Origin: Alicyclobacillus acidocaldarius subsp. acidocaldarius Tc-4-1
Lineage (GTDB): Bacteria; Bacillota; Bacilli; Alicyclobacillales; Alicyclobacillaceae
Reading direction: 5' to 3'
NCBI RefSeq assembly: GCF_000219875.1
Contig: NC_017167.1
Location: forward strand, 1,823,572-1,887,571
DNA: 64,000 nucleotides
Shown one piece after another: positions 17,200-27,381 of the stretch. Every line of letters starts with the position of its first letter. Position 1 is the first letter of the stretch. The notes beneath the pieces are model-generated. The model saw only the letters and a list, made by a program, of their open reading frames with translations. It was not told the DNA's origin and searched no databases. Position numbers and translations under genes: made by a program.

Positions 17200-18108
17200 T
17201 CACGCAGGTCGAAGCCATGCCTCGGCGCCCTGGCGAAGCATCTCTTCAGCCACTGCGACGCCAAGCGCCCCCGCGTCGTCCCCTGTGCGCTCAAGCTGCA
17301 GGTGATGGTTCCCGGAGGGATCGGCGACAAACGCGATCAGGCGCAGCCCGCGCCCGACGGATTCAGCGTAGGCGCCAATGGGCACCTGGCAGCTTCCCTC
17401 GAGCCGCGCGAGGAACGTCCGCTCCGCTTCTACCGCGCGTGTGGCATCTGGATCCGAAATGGCGGCCAGATGGCGCATCACCTCGTCGTCTTCGGTTCGG
17501 CATTCCACGGCAAGCGCGCCCTGCCCCACCGCGGGCACAAATCGATCCACGGGGAGGTACTCAGTGATCTTCCCGGCCAGCCCCAGGCGGTGCAGCCCGC
17601 TCGCCGCAAGCACGATGGCATCAAATTGTCCCTCTTCAAGGCGCCGTAGCCGCGTGTCGACGTTGCCGCGCAGCGTGTCCACACAAAGATCCGGCCGGAG
17701 GCGGCGGAGGGCCGCCTGCCGGCGCAAACTGCTCGTCCCCACGCGAGCGCCCGATGGCAGATCGAACAGCCCTTGGCCCGTCCGGCTGATCAGGGCATCC
17801 CTCGGATCTTCGCGGGGCGGCACGGCCCCAATGGTGAGGCCCTCGCGCAGTTCGAACGGCACGTCCTTGAGACTGTGTACCGCCAGATCGGCTTGTCCAG
17901 TGGCAAGGGCTTCCTCGATATCCGCAACAAACAGCCCCTTGCCGCCTACCTCGGACAGCGCTCGATCCACGATCTCGTCGCCGCGCGTCCGGATGGGCAC
18001 GAGTTCAAACTCGACGCCAGGCGCCACCCGTCTCAAAAGATCCACCACGTAATTCGTCTGGGTGAGCGCGAGCGCGCTCCGCCTCGTCGCGACTCGTAAC
18101 GTCCGCAA
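17200..18108 (-). CDS. hemC: Hydroxymethylbilane synthase (porphobilinogen deaminase)
   Basis: 302 residues. Joins four porphobilinogens into hydroxymethylbilane. Seen: RTLRVATRRSALALTQT, the HSLKDVPFEL loop, GTSSLRRQA, RGNVDTRLRRL, and the dipyrromethane-cofactor cysteine in LEGSCQVPIGAYA. I choose the TTG at 18108: GGGAGG lies 6-7 nt upstream, and the product starts MRTLRVATRRS like other HemC. The in-frame ATG at 18114 directly abuts that ribosome binding site; another ATG at 18129 overlaps the hemX stop (ATGA) and cannot be excluded. Confidence 0.95.
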   Translation of the reverse strand: MRTLRVATRRSALALTQTNYVVDLLRRVAPGVEFELVPIRTRGDEIVDRALSEVGGKGLFVADIEEALATGQADLAVHSLKDVPFELREGLTIGAVPPREDPRDALISRTGQGLFDLPSGARVGTSSLRRQAALRRLRPDLCVDTLRGNVDTRLRRLEEGQFDAIVLAASGLHRLGLAGKITEYLPVDRFVPAVGQGALAVECRTEDDEVMRHLAAISDPDATRAVEAERTFLARLEGSCQVPIGAYAESVGRGLRLIAFVADPSGNHHLQLERTGDDAGALGVAVAEEMLRQGAEAWLRPA

Positions 18109-18125
18109 TTCCATCCTCCCTCGGG

Positions 18126-18917
18126 TCATGGCAGCCTTCCGCCGACAAACAGCAAATTGGAGAGCACCGCGACAAAGCAGATGACCTGAAACACCATCAT
18201 GGCGCGGGTCGCAACTCTCCGGCGCATCCGCCAGACCAAGTAGCTGACATATAGCATGAGACAAAACGCAGTCACCATAAACTTGGGCCATGTGAGCAGC
18301 CATTGGTGAAGCACTCTATCGCCCCACCAAAGCCCCGTCACCACGGCCAGAAACAGCAAACCTGCCCCCGTCGCGCTCGCAAACAGCGACAAGCTGTCGA
18401 GCGTGGCGAGCGAAGGCAGGTGCAGGTACCAGCGGTCGAACAGGCGCCGGCGAAGGCGCTCCTCAAGCACGAGGTGCATGAGTGCAAAGGAAAAGCTGAA
18501 CGCAAAGGCCGTGTCCCCGAGCACCGCCAGCGCGACGTGGAGCGCGAGAAGGCTCGACGCAGGAAGAAACGACGTGTTCGACTGCGCCTGCAGACCTCCC
18601 GCCAGAAGAGCGAGGCCAAACCCTACCGCGTTCAACAGGAGCGCCACGGGGCTCCAAGCGGCGCCGCGCCCCATCGCCACCGTGACGGTGATCATGAGCC
18701 ACGCGATGAACAAGGCGAGATCGCCACGAGAATAGTCCGCCGCGCCACGCAGGGAGGCCAAGCGCGCGAGAAACACAGCTGTCACGAGTGCAAAGGACGC
18801 TACATACAGCCCATAACCGACGCGCAGAGAGAAAGGTATCGCCCGCACGAACGACCAGCCGGACCACACGAGCGCCAACGCATACGCAACCATGCTCAGG
18901 ACATACCACGTCCCCAT
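18126..18917 (-). CDS. hemX: HemX, CcsA-family membrane protein
   Basis: 263 residues with about eight transmembrane segments and a family-typical arrangement (HVALAVLGDTAFAFSFSFALMHLVLEERL in the middle, GLWWGDRVLHQWLLTWP late). It belongs to the cytochrome c assembly (CcsA/ResC) superfamily. In B. subtilis HemX lowers the amount of HemA rather than catalysing a pathway step. It lies between hemA and hemC, 14 bp after hemA. Confidence 0.93.
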   Translation of the reverse strand: MGTWYVLSMVAYALALVWSGWSFVRAIPFSLRVGYGLYVASFALVTAVFLARLASLRGAADYSRGDLALFIAWLMITVTVAMGRGAAWSPVALLLNAVGFGLALLAGGLQAQSNTSFLPASSLLALHVALAVLGDTAFAFSFSFALMHLVLEERLRRRLFDRWYLHLPSLATLDSLSLFASATGAGLLFLAVVTGLWWGDRVLHQWLLTWPKFMVTAFCLMLYVSYLVWRMRRRVATRAMMVFQVICFVAVLSNLLFVGGRLP

Positions 18918-18931
18918 GTCTATCGCTCACC

Positions 18932-20287
18932 CTAGGAGAGCGCCGGCCGCCGGGCAGCGTCGGCCGCATAGGAAGAGCCTTGTCCCCACTCGACGCGAAC
19001 GCGGTTGTGGCCCGTTTCAGGCTCCAGGCCAAACAGCGCGGCGAGCGTCTCCGCGTAACCTGGGTCGCCCGACTGCAGCGACAACTCCTTGACGTTTTTC
19101 ACAGGTTCCCTCAGCAGTTGGTGAACGATGCTCATCATGTGCTTGTGAATGACTTTCTGATCTCGCTCGCTGAGGTGAGGGAGTTTGCGCACGAGGCTCG
19201 CCATGACCTCGCGCTCGATGGCCTCTCCGCGCTGATGCAGTGCGGCAATCACAGGTACGACCTCCTGCTCCGCCAACCATCGAGAGAAGGCGCGCACGCT
19301 CTCGTCAATCATCGCTTCGACCGCAGCCTCCTGGCGAGCGCGCTCCTCGAGATTCGCGGCGACCACGCCCTCGAGATCGTCCACATCGTACAGGTAAGCC
19401 GACGTCCAACGCGACACCTCGGGATCCACGTCGCGCGGGACGGCAATGTCCAGGATGACAAGCGGCCGTCCGCGGCGCGACGTCATGGCATTCGCAACCA
19501 TTTCCTGCGTCACCACGTAGCGCCCTCGACCGATGGCACTTAGCACCACATCCGCGCGGATCAGCGCTTCTGCAAGCCCTACCTCATCCAAGGGCCGCGC
19601 GTCACCACCGACTTCAGCGGCGAGCGCCTGCGCCCTTTCCAGCGTCCGGTTGAAGATGAGGAGGGACTTCGGCTGGTGTGCGGCGAAATGGCGCGCGGCG
19701 AGTCCTGCCATATGACCAGCGCCAATCACGACGACCTGTTTATCCCGAAGCTCCCCAAGCACCTTGCGCGCAAGCTGCACAGCGGCGTAACTCACAGACA
19801 CAGCTTCTCGCCCGATGGATGTCTCTGTCTGAGCCCGCTTGCCCACATGGATGACTTCGCGGAACAGCCGGTTCAACACAGAACCTGTTGCGCCCTCCTC
19901 GAGCGACAACTGGTACGCATCGCGCACCTGGCCCAGGATCTGCGTCTCGCCAAACACGACCGAGTCGAGCCCACAAGCGACCCGCATGGCGTGCCGCACC
20001 GCATCTTCCCCTTCCCGGACGTAGGCGTACCGCTTGAGCAAGTCTCGATCCACGCCGGTGAGGTGGGCGACGGCGGACAGCGCAAAGTCGGATCCGGCCC
20101 GTGCGCTCGGGCCGAGGCCATAAACCTCGAGGCGATTGCACGTCGATACCACGACGCTCTCCAGCACAGTTCGCGAATCGCGGAGCTGCGTCAAAACGTG
20201 ACGAACCTCGGCCTCACCGAGGCTCACGCGCTCACGCAGTTCCACGGGCGCTGTTTTGTGGCTGAGCCCCACAACAAAGATCTTCAC
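18932..20287 (-). CDS. hemA: Glutamyl-tRNA reductase
   Basis: 451 residues. Reduces glutamyl-tRNA to glutamate-1-semialdehyde with NADPH, the first committed step of C5 heme synthesis. The N-terminal GLSHKTAPVELRERV, the catalytic cysteine in STCNRLEVYG, GETQILGQVRDAY, the NADPH-binding VVIGAGHMAGLAARH and the C-terminal dimerisation helices are present. GTG 20287 is chosen because GGGGGTGA precedes it and the product starts MKIFVVGLSH; two upstream GTGs are poorer. First gene of the hem operon; gltX in the same window supplies its substrate. Confidence 0.97.
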   Translation of the reverse strand: MKIFVVGLSHKTAPVELRERVSLGEAEVRHVLTQLRDSRTVLESVVVSTCNRLEVYGLGPSARAGSDFALSAVAHLTGVDRDLLKRYAYVREGEDAVRHAMRVACGLDSVVFGETQILGQVRDAYQLSLEEGATGSVLNRLFREVIHVGKRAQTETSIGREAVSVSYAAVQLARKVLGELRDKQVVVIGAGHMAGLAARHFAAHQPKSLLIFNRTLERAQALAAEVGGDARPLDEVGLAEALIRADVVLSAIGRGRYVVTQEMVANAMTSRRGRPLVILDIAVPRDVDPEVSRWTSAYLYDVDDLEGVVAANLEERARQEAAVEAMIDESVRAFSRWLAEQEVVPVIAALHQRGEAIEREVMASLVRKLPHLSERDQKVIHKHMMSIVHQLLREPVKNVKELSLQSGDPGYAETLAALFGLEPETGHNRVRVEWGQGSSYAADAARRPALS

Positions 20288-20312
20288 ACGCGTCACCCCC
20301 ACGTCCTATCCC

Positions 20313-20341
20313 ATTATAGAGCAGCAGGAGCGCCTGCCCAA
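20313..20341 (-). promoter_or_regulatory. Sigma-A promoter of the hem operon
   Basis: Minus strand TTGGGC, 17-nt spacer, perfect TATAAT, giving a leader of about 20 nt to the hemA GTG. Confidence 0.7.
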
Positions 20342-20413
20342 GGGCTTCGGCCCATCGGGTGTGACGCTCCCTTGAACGTTGTTGAGAGGGGCCGATGGTG
20401 GAATAACCCACCC

Positions 20414-21076
20414 TCACGTCTCTCGTTTCTCTGGATCTGCCGAGGTAAAGGAGATGGCGGGATCGGACGACTCGCCCGGGGCGCTCGACGCGCCTGCTTC
20501 CGCGAGATCGCCTTCCATCACAGCCCACAGCGCTTCCAGTCCCGTTCGTTTCTCGGCGGAGACCGGCCAGATGTCCACCGGTGTGCGAAGCGTCTCGCGG
20601 ATGACCTTCACGTGTTTCGGAATGTGGCTTTTCCCTATCTTATCCGCCTTCGTCGCCACCACGGACACGGGCACGCCCAGCTCGAGCAGGGCGGTGTGGA
20701 CCGCGACGTCATCCTTGGTGGGCTCGTGCCGAATGTCGATGAGATGAAAGATCCGGCGCAGGCAGTCGCGTTGATTCAAATAACGGTCGATCATCACCGC
20801 GAACCGCTCCCGCTCCTGCTTGCTCACGGCGGCGTAGCCATAACCGGGAAGATCGACAAACCGAAACGATCCGTTGACGAGGTAGAAATTGATCTGGCGC
20901 GTCTTTCCAGGTTGTGACGAGACGCGCGCAAGTTGCTTTCGGTTCAACAGCCGATTGAGCAACGTGGATTTCCCCACGTTGCTGCGGCCGAGAAATGCAA
21001 ATTCGGGTAACCTCGTCTTCGGCCACTGATCCGGCCGAACGGTCACCGATTCTAATTCGGCACTGCGGATGATCAC
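20414..21076 (-). CDS. engB: Ribosome biogenesis GTPase EngB/YsxC
   Basis: 220 residues. GTPase needed for 50S ribosomal subunit assembly. G1 [10 protein letters not shown]3 DLPGYG, G4 TKAD and G5 SAEK are visible. The C-terminal ~25 residues are acidic and Ser/Ala-rich. GTG 21076 overlaps the lon stop (GTGA) with GGAGGCGAGG upstream, implying translational coupling to lon. The lon-engB-hemA order is that of Bacillus, without ysxD. Confidence 0.96.
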   Translation of the reverse strand: MIIRSAELESVTVRPDQWPKTRLPEFAFLGRSNVGKSTLLNRLLNRKQLARVSSQPGKTRQINFYLVNGSFRFVDLPGYGYAAVSKQERERFAVMIDRYLNQRDCLRRIFHLIDIRHEPTKDDVAVHTALLELGVPVSVVATKADKIGKSHIPKHVKVIRETLRTPVDIWPVSAEKRTGLEALWAVMEGDLAEAGASSAPGESSDPAISFTSADPEKRET

Positions 21077-23508
21077 TGGTGCGCCTCGCCTCCTCCGAAT
21101 CGGCTGTCCGACCACACGTCAGCCCACCAAGGTTCGTCCGCCAGAGAACCTCCAGCGTGATCGAGCGGATTGTCCACCAGTGCCAGGCGCAAGACCTCGT
21201 CCATGTGGGAGACAGGGATAAACTCGACTTCCGACTTCACGAGGTCCGGCACGTCGTCCAAATCCTTGACGTTTCCCTTCGGGATTAGAATGGTCCGGAT
21301 CCCGGCGCGGTGGGCCGCAAGGCTCTTCTCTTTGAGCCCCCCAATGGGCAGAACCCTCCCGCGCAACGTGATTTCGCCCGTCATCGCCACGTCTCGACGC
21401 GCCTTGACGTGCGTGAGCGCGGAGACGAGGGCGGTGGCCATCGTGATGCCCGCGGAAGGCCCGTCCTTGGGGATGGCGCCCTCTGGGACGTGGATGTGAA
21501 TGTCCACTTTTTCGTGGAAATCCGGCGGAAGCCGGAGGGCTCGGCTGCGCGAGCGCACGTACGATAAGGCCGTCTGCGCGCTCTCCTTCATGACGTCGCC
21601 GAGCTGGCCCGTCAGCACGAGCTTTCCAGAACCAGGGACAATCGAGACCTCGACGAGCAGCAGGTCTCCGCCCATTTCCGTCCACGCAAGCCCCGCGACA
21701 ACCCCGATCTGATCTTCCGCCTCCATCTCGCCGAACTCATACTTGTGAGGCCCCAGATACGACCGCAGGACGGAACTCGTGACCGTCACGCGCTTCGCCT
21801 CTCCAACGGCCACCGCTCGGGCCACCTTCCGGCATACGGCTGCCAACTGCCGGTCCAACTGTCGCACGCCTGCCTCGCGCGTGTAGTGCCGAATGATCTC
21901 CAGCAACACGTCGTCCGACATGCGAATGCGATCTCCCTTGAGCGCGTGGGCGGCTCGCTGCTTCGGCAGCAGGTGCTCTCTGGCGATATGGAGTTTCTCG
22001 ATCTCCGTGTAACCCGAGAGCTGAATGACCTCCATGCGGTCCCGCAGCGGTCCAGGGATCTGGTATACGTTGTTGGCGGTCGTAATGAACAGCACGTTGG
22101 ACAAGTCGTACGGGATTTCGATGTAGTGGTCGGAAAACGCGTGATTCTGCTCGGGATCGAGCACTTCTAGCAGCGCTGAGGCTGGATCGCCGCGAAAATC
22201 GCTCGCCATCTTGTCGATCTCGTCGAGCAAAAACACCGGGTTGATGACACCGGCTTGCCGCATGCCCTGAAGAATTCTCCCAGGCATGGAACCGATGTAG
22301 GTCCGGCGATGGCCTCGGATTTCGGCCTCGTCCCGTACGCCGCCGAGCGACACGCGCACAAACGGCCGCTTGAGCGACTTCGCGATAGACCGCGCCAGCG
22401 ACGTCTTTCCCACGCCCGGAGGACCGGCCAGGCAAATGATGGGGCCGGCCTGCTTGTCGGTGAGCGCCTGCACTGCGATGAATTCCAGGATGCGCTCCTT
22501 CACCTTGTCGAGGCCGTAATGTTCCTCGTTCAGGATGCGCTCTGCTCGCGCGACGTCTGCAGTTGACTTGGCCGATTCCAGCCAGGGCAGCGCAAGCAAC
22601 CATTCGACGTAATTGCGAACCACGGTGCCCTCGGCCGACGCAGGTGGAATTCGTTCCAAGCGAGCGATTTCCTTTTCCACCCGATCCCGCACGTCGTCGG
22701 GCATGGGTTTGGCGGCGAGCTTTTCGCGAAGTTCATCGACCTCAGCCTGGCGCCCCTCCTTGTCGCCGAGCTCCCGCTGGATGGCCTTCATTTGCTCGCG
22801 CAAGTAATACTCCTTCTGAGTCCGCTCCATCTGCTTGCGCACGCGCTGGTGAATCTTTCGCTCGAGCTCCAGGACTTCGCGCTCGTCGGAGAGGATCTGC
22901 AGTAGGCGCTCGAGGCGCTTCTCGATGTCGAACGCCTCGAGGATGTCCTGTTTCTCCCGCACCTTCAAAGGCAGGTGCGATGCCACGGCGTCCGCAAACT
23001 GGCCCGGATGCGACATGTCTACCACGGTCGCGTACGTGTCGAGATCGAGCTTGCGGGACAACCGCACGTACTGTTCAAACTGCTGGGTGACCGAACGGCG
23101 CATCGCCTCGATGCCGGGCGTGGTGGGAACCTCCTTTGGTTCTTCATACGTCTCCACGCGCACGGTGAAGGATTCCTCTTCGGAGACAAACTCGCGCACC
23201 ACGGCGCGCTTAAGCCCCTCGACCAGCACGCGGATAGTCCCGTTCGGCAACTTGAGCATCTGCTTCACGCGCGCGAGCGTACCGACCCGGTACAGGTCGT
23301 CAGACGACGGATCGTCCACCTGCCCGTCCTCCTGAGAAGCCAGCACAATGAGGTGGTCGTTCGACACCGCCTGCTCAAGTGCGCGGACCGACTTCGGCCG
23401 ACCGACGTCAAAATGCAGCACCATGCCCGGGAACACGAGCAGGCCGCGGAGCGGCAACAGCGGGTATACGTCCTTGGTCTCTGGCGCCGAATGCCCCTCG
23501 GTCACCAT
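21073..23508 (-). CDS. lonA: ATP-dependent protease LonA
   Basis: 811 residues. Cytosolic AAA+ serine protease for damaged and regulatory proteins. The N-terminal substrate domain begins [15 protein letters not shown]; Walker A is [12 protein letters not shown], Walker [10 protein letters not shown]; the catalytic dyad is Ser in [12 protein letters not shown] and Lys in [17 protein letters not shown] start with GGAGGTGG. A TACAAT hexamer (23547-23552, minus) lies 39 bp upstream, but no good -35 is seen. Follows lonB as in B. subtilis. Confidence 0.97.
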   Translation of the reverse strand: MVTEGHSAPETKDVYPLLPLRGLLVFPGMVLHFDVGRPKSVRALEQAVSNDHLIVLASQEDGQVDDPSSDDLYRVGTLARVKQMLKLPNGTIRVLVEGLKRAVVREFVSEEESFTVRVETYEEPKEVPTTPGIEAMRRSVTQQFEQYVRLSRKLDLDTYATVVDMSHPGQFADAVASHLPLKVREKQDILEAFDIEKRLERLLQILSDEREVLELERKIHQRVRKQMERTQKEYYLREQMKAIQRELGDKEGRQAEVDELREKLAAKPMPDDVRDRVEKEIARLERIPPASAEGTVVRNYVEWLLALPWLESAKSTADVARAERILNEEHYGLDKVKERILEFIAVQALTDKQAGPIICLAGPPGVGKTSLARSIAKSLKRPFVRVSLGGVRDEAEIRGHRRTYIGSMPGRILQGMRQAGVINPVFLLDEIDKMASDFRGDPASALLEVLDPEQNHAFSDHYIEIPYDLSNVLFITTANNVYQIPGPLRDRMEVIQLSGYTEIEKLHIAREHLLPKQRAAHALKGDRIRMSDDVLLEIIRHYTREAGVRQLDRQLAAVCRKVARAVAVGEAKRVTVTSSVLRSYLGPHKYEFGEMEAEDQIGVVAGLAWTEMGGDLLLVEVSIVPGSGKLVLTGQLGDVMKESAQTALSYVRSRSRALRLPPDFHEKVDIHIHVPEGAIPKDGPSAGITMATALVSALTHVKARRDVAMTGEITLRGRVLPIGGLKEKSLAAHRAGIRTILIPKGNVKDLDDVPDLVKSEVEFIPVSHMDEVLRLALVDNPLDHAGGSLADEPWWADVWSDSRFGGGEAHQ

Positions 23509-23589
23509 GCCCCCACCTCCGAACTCTCTCCCTGACGATGCCCTTCATTGTATCCAATCGCCGCGGCAAAGTCGAACGCGTCACGACGC

Positions 23590-25266
23590 TCATTGTGCGA
23601 GAGGTTTCTGGATCATGGCCGCGGCAACGTCGGACCGGACGCCATGATCGTCAAGGCCGCTCACCAGCGAGAGGCGCAACACATCCTCCAGCCGCTCGAC
23701 GGGGACCACCTGGATGTCCGCGCGTTGGCGAAAGGACTCCTGCCAATTCGCCTTCGGAATCAATACGACCTTCGCGCCCGCTTCTGCCGCCGCGGCGATC
23801 TTGGCCGTCACGCCGCCGACCGGTCGGACCAAGCCCAGAATGGAGAGTTCCCCCGTCATGGCCACGGTATGCAGCACAGGCTCCATCCGGACGGCCGAAT
23901 AAATGGCGACCGCCATGGCGACGCCCGCACTCGGCCCATCGACGGGCACGCCGCCCGGAAAGTTCACGTGCAAGTGATAATCAGTCGCTCGAATGCCGTA
24001 CAGGCGTTCCAACGTCGTCAAGACGTTTTCCAACGAAGACTTGGCCATACTCTTGCGGCGGATGGATCGTTCGCGCCCGCCAATGGTCTCCTCCTCCACG
24101 AGGCCGGTGATGATCAGACGGCCGTCTCCATCCGGCGCAGGCGTGGCTGTCACTTCAATCTCAAGTAACATGCCGAGCTGAGGTCCGTACACCGCGAGGC
24201 CGTTCACGACACCCACTTGGGGCTTGTCTGCGATCTTCCTGTCTGGGCGGGGCGTGAGACGGCTGAACTCGACGACCCATTCAATGTCCTCTCGACGGAT
24301 GGACGATCGCTTTTCCATCATCGCGAGGCTACCCGCCATCTGAACGAGGTTGACGGCGTCACGCCCGTTGGTGGCATAATCGGCGACGGTATCCGCCACG
24401 CCCTCTTCGAAGGGCATGCCTAGCTTCTCCGCCGCGCCTTCGGCCACCTGGCGAATCTCTTCACGCGTAAGGGCGCGGAAGAAGATTTCCACGCAGCGCG
24501 AACGGAGCGCCGGCGGCAACTCCTCGGGCGATCGCGTCGTCGCGCCAACCAGCCTGAAATCGGCGGGCAAACCGTTTTGGAAGATGTCGTGGATGTGCAC
24601 CGGGATGTTGGTATCCTCACTGCTGTAGTACGCGCTCTCGAGGAACACCTTCCGGTCCTCGAGCACCTTCAGCAGCTTGTTCATCTGAATCGGATGGAGT
24701 TCCCCAATCTCGTCGATAAACAGCACTCCGCCGTGCGCCTTGGTGACCGCACCCTGCTTCGGTTGTGGAATGCCCGCAATCCCCATTGCGCCCGCGCCCT
24801 GATAAATGGGATCGTGTACGGAACCGATTAACGGGTCGGCAATTCCACGTTCGTCGAAGCGCGCCGTGGTCGCGTCGATCTCGATGAACTTCGCGTCCGG
24901 TTTAAAGGGCGAGCCCGGCGTCCGCTTGGCCTCTTCGAGAATCAAGCGCGCAGCTGCGGTCTTCCCCACGCCAGGCGGTCCATAGATGATGACGTGCTGC
25001 GGGTTGGGACCGCACAGTGCTGCGCGAAGCGCGCGCACGCCGTCGTGCTGGCCGATGATATCGTCAATTCTCTGCGGTCTGGTGCGCTCCGCGAGCGGCT
25101 CCGTGAGCGAGATGGCGCGCATCCGACGCAGCTTCTCGAGCTCTTTCTTAGACTCGCGCTCGATAGCGTGTCGGCTCTGATTCTGGGTGCGAAGCAAATT
25201 CCAAAAATACATCCCAATCACGAGCGCGAAGAACAGTTGTACGGCTGCCAGAATACTGGCCGTCAT
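23590..25266 (-). CDS. lonB: Sporulation-type ATP-dependent protease LonB
   Basis: 558 residues. Instead of the LonA N-domain it has one N-terminal transmembrane helix (about 3-25), as in LonB of endospore formers. Walker A is [12 protein letters not shown], Walker B GGVLFIDEIGEL, and the protease dyad is Ser in PVDGPSAGVAMA and Lys in the GGVTAKIAAAAEAG segment. B. subtilis LonB is made in the forespore under sigma-F. A matching sigma-F-like promoter lies 32 bp upstream, and the clpX terminator isolates it from the tig-clpP-clpX genes. Confidence 0.96.
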   Translation of the reverse strand: MTASILAAVQLFFALVIGMYFWNLLRTQNQSRHAIERESKKELEKLRRMRAISLTEPLAERTRPQRIDDIIGQHDGVRALRAALCGPNPQHVIIYGPPGVGKTAAARLILEEAKRTPGSPFKPDAKFIEIDATTARFDERGIADPLIGSVHDPIYQGAGAMGIAGIPQPKQGAVTKAHGGVLFIDEIGELHPIQMNKLLKVLEDRKVFLESAYYSSEDTNIPVHIHDIFQNGLPADFRLVGATTRSPEELPPALRSRCVEIFFRALTREEIRQVAEGAAEKLGMPFEEGVADTVADYATNGRDAVNLVQMAGSLAMMEKRSSIRREDIEWVVEFSRLTPRPDRKIADKPQVGVVNGLAVYGPQLGMLLEIEVTATPAPDGDGRLIITGLVEEETIGGRERSIRRKSMAKSSLENVLTTLERLYGIRATDYHLHVNFPGGVPVDGPSAGVAMAVAIYSAVRMEPVLHTVAMTGELSILGLVRPVGGVTAKIAAAAEAGAKVVLIPKANWQESFRQRADIQVVPVERLEDVLRLSLVSGLDDHGVRSDVAAAMIQKPLAQ

Positions 25267-25297
25267 CCGGATCCCTCCCTCTTCCTGCTGCGCTATG

Positions 25298-25327
25298 CAG
25301 TATTGCCTTGCAGGAAGAGGGATAAAC
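25298..25327 (-). promoter_or_regulatory. Sigma-F-like promoter of lonB
   Basis: Minus strand GTTTA (25323-25327), 15-nt spacer, GGCAATACTG (25298-25307). The Bacillus sigma-F consensus is GYWTA-N16-GGNRANANTW; the -35 matches fully and the -10 at all but the last position, with a spacer one short. The -35 directly follows the clpX terminator T-run. Confidence 0.6.
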
Positions 25328-25328
25328 G

Positions 25329-25352
25329 AAAAGCCAGCCCGCTGGGGCTGGC
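25329..25352 (-). terminator. Terminator of clpX
   Basis: Minus-strand stem GCCAGCCC/GGGCTGGC, 4-nt loop, then TTTTCGTTT, 12 bp after the clpX stop. Confidence 0.85.
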
Positions 25353-25364
25353 CCGGAACCGCCG

Positions 25365-26636
25365 TCAGGCGGTCTCTTCTCGCTGGAACGGGATGACCGT
25401 GCCGTCTTTACGAAGGACGATAGGCGGTCCCTCGCGCAACACGGCAGCCTTCGTAATAATGCATTTTTGCACGTCATCGCGCGAGGGCAATTCATACATC
25501 ACGTCAAGCATAATCGACTCGATGATTGCCCTCAGCCCGCGCGCACCGGTGCCTCGCCGGATGGCCTCTTTGGCAATGGTCTCGAGCGCGTCCTCGTGAA
25601 ACTCAAGCACAACATTATCCATGTCAAGCAATTTTTGGAACTGCTTCACAATCGCATTTTTGGGCTCCGTCAGGATGCGCTTCAAGGCTTCTTCGTCGAG
25701 GGCATCCAGCGTCGCGATCACGGGCAGGCGCCCAATAAACTCCGGGATCAACCCAAACTTCAACAGGTCTTCCGGCAACACATGCTGAAGAATGGCGGAA
25801 TCCTTGGTCTCGCTCGAAGCCGATCCCGCCGCACCGAACCCTATGACCTTGCTGCCGAGCCGGCGCTTGATGATGGTCTCCAGGCCGTCGAACGCGCCTC
25901 CGCAGATGAACAGGATATTCGTCGTGTCGATCTGGATGAACTCCTGATGCGGATGCTTCCTCCCACCCTGCGGCGGCACGCTCGCGATGGTGCCCTCGAG
26001 GATCTTCAGCAGCGCCTGTTGCACGCCTTCGCCCGAGACGTCGCGCGTGATGGACGGATTTTCCGACTTGCGCGCAATCTTGTCGATCTCGTCGATATAA
26101 ATGATCCCGCGCTCCGCCTTCTCGATATCGTAGTCGGCCGCCTGGATCAGCTTCAGCAAGATGTTCTCCACGTCTTCGCCGACGTACCCGGCTTCGGTGA
26201 GCGACGTCGCGTCCGCGATGGCAAACGGGACGTTCAGCGTGCGCGCCAACGTCTGCGCGAGCAACGTCTTCCCGCTTCCCGTAGGCCCAATGAGCAAGAT
26301 ATTGCTCTTCGACAGTTCCACGTCGTCGTTCTTCTGCGAACCCGCGTTGATGCGCTTGTAGTGGTTATACACCGCCACGGACAGCGCCCGCTTGGCGTGT
26401 TCTTGACCAATGACATATTGATCCAAAACCGCCTTGATCTCGGTCGGCTTCGGCACATCCTTCAACTCGAACTCATCGTCTTCACCGAGCTGTTCCTCGA
26501 CAATCTCGTTGCACAGCTCGATGCACTCGTCACAGATATATACGCCGGGGCCAGCAACCAACTTCCGCACCTGCTCCTGCGTCTTACCGCAGAAAGAGCA
26601 CTTCAGTTGGCCCTTCTCCTCGTTAAATTTGAACAT
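25365..26636 (-). CDS. clpX: ClpX, ATP-binding subunit of ClpXP
   Basis: 423 residues. AAA+ unfoldase that feeds proteins to ClpP. The N-terminal zinc finger has CSFC and CDEC pairs (about residues 12-40); Walker A is GPTGSGKT, Walker [12 protein letters not shown], and the ClpP-docking IGF loop is in [12 protein letters not shown] 26636 has GAGGAGGGG upstream; an upstream in-frame start has no such signal. It lies close to clpP, whereas in B. subtilis clpP is elsewhere. Confidence 0.98.
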   Translation of the reverse strand: MFKFNEEKGQLKCSFCGKTQEQVRKLVAGPGVYICDECIELCNEIVEEQLGEDDEFELKDVPKPTEIKAVLDQYVIGQEHAKRALSVAVYNHYKRINAGSQKNDDVELSKSNILLIGPTGSGKTLLAQTLARTLNVPFAIADATSLTEAGYVGEDVENILLKLIQAADYDIEKAERGIIYIDEIDKIARKSENPSITRDVSGEGVQQALLKILEGTIASVPPQGGRKHPHQEFIQIDTTNILFICGGAFDGLETIIKRRLGSKVIGFGAAGSASSETKDSAILQHVLPEDLLKFGLIPEFIGRLPVIATLDALDEEALKRILTEPKNAIVKQFQKLLDMDNVVLEFHEDALETIAKEAIRRGTGARGLRAIIESIMLDVMYELPSRDDVQKCIITKAAVLREGPPIVLRKDGTVIPFQREETA

Positions 26637-26705
26637 GGTTCGTTCCCCTCCTCTTACGAGGTTACCACACCGGCCGCACAAGGCAAAGACATCCGATTCC
26701 CACCT

Positions 26706-27302
26706 TCACCGAACCGGATGCAGCGGATGCAACACTTCGTCAATCAGACCATAGGCTTTCGCCTCTTCGGCCGTCATGAAGTGGTCGCGATCCGTGTCCC
26801 TCTCGATGACCTCGAGCGGTTGCCCCGTCCGTTCGGAAAGCAGGCGATTCAGCTTATCCTTCGTCTTCAAAATCCATTCGGCATGGATTTTGATGTCCGA
26901 AGCCTGGCCCTCGACGCCGCCGAGAGGCTGGTGAATCATGATCTCTGCATTCGGCAGGGCGTACCGTTTTCCCTTCTCACCCGCCGCCAACAGGAATGCG
27001 CCCATGCTCGCGGCCATGCCGATGCACAGCGTGGACACCGCCGGGCGGATGTGCTGCATGGTATCGTATATGGCCATGCCTGCGGTCACAGAACCGCCTG
27101 GGCTGTTGATGTACATCTGAATGTCCTTCTCAGGATCGTCGGCCGCCAGGAACAGAAGCTGTGCGACGATCGAGTTCGCGACCTGATCGTCGATCGGCGT
27201 TCCCAGGATCACGATCCGATCCTTCAGCAAGCGAGAATAAATGTCGTACGTCCGCTCGCCGCGGCTTGTTTGTTCGATCACATACGGAATCGGATAATAC
27301 AT
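26706..27302 (-). CDS. clpP: ATP-dependent Clp protease proteolytic subunit
   Basis: 198 residues. Serine peptidase that forms the double-heptamer chamber. The catalytic triad is visible: Ser in [14 protein letters not shown], His in IMIHQPLGG, and Asp in [11 protein letters not shown] 27302 ([20 protein letters not shown]) has GGGAGG at good spacing. It sits between tig and clpX, as in E. coli and clostridia. Confidence 0.98.
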   Translation of the reverse strand: MYYPIPYVIEQTSRGERTYDIYSRLLKDRIVILGTPIDDQVANSIVAQLLFLAADDPEKDIQMYINSPGGSVTAGMAIYDTMQHIRPAVSTLCIGMAASMGAFLLAAGEKGKRYALPNAEIMIHQPLGGVEGQASDIKIHAEWILKTKDKLNRLLSERTGQPLEVIERDTDRDHFMTAEEAKAYGLIDEVLHPLHPVR

Positions 27303-27336
27303 GCAACAGCCTCCCTCTCCCTGCGGCCATGTAGAG

Positions 27337-27366
27337 GACAAGACAAGGCTCTGGCCTTGTCTTGTC
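27337..27366 (-). repeat. 13-bp perfect hairpin between tig and clpP
   Basis: GACAAGACAAGGC and its exact complement, 4-nt loop, in the 79-bp gap between tig and clpP. No T-run follows on either strand, so it is probably an attenuator, processing or stability element rather than a simple terminator. Confidence 0.8.
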
Positions 27367-27381
27367 TTGAACTCGCCTCGA

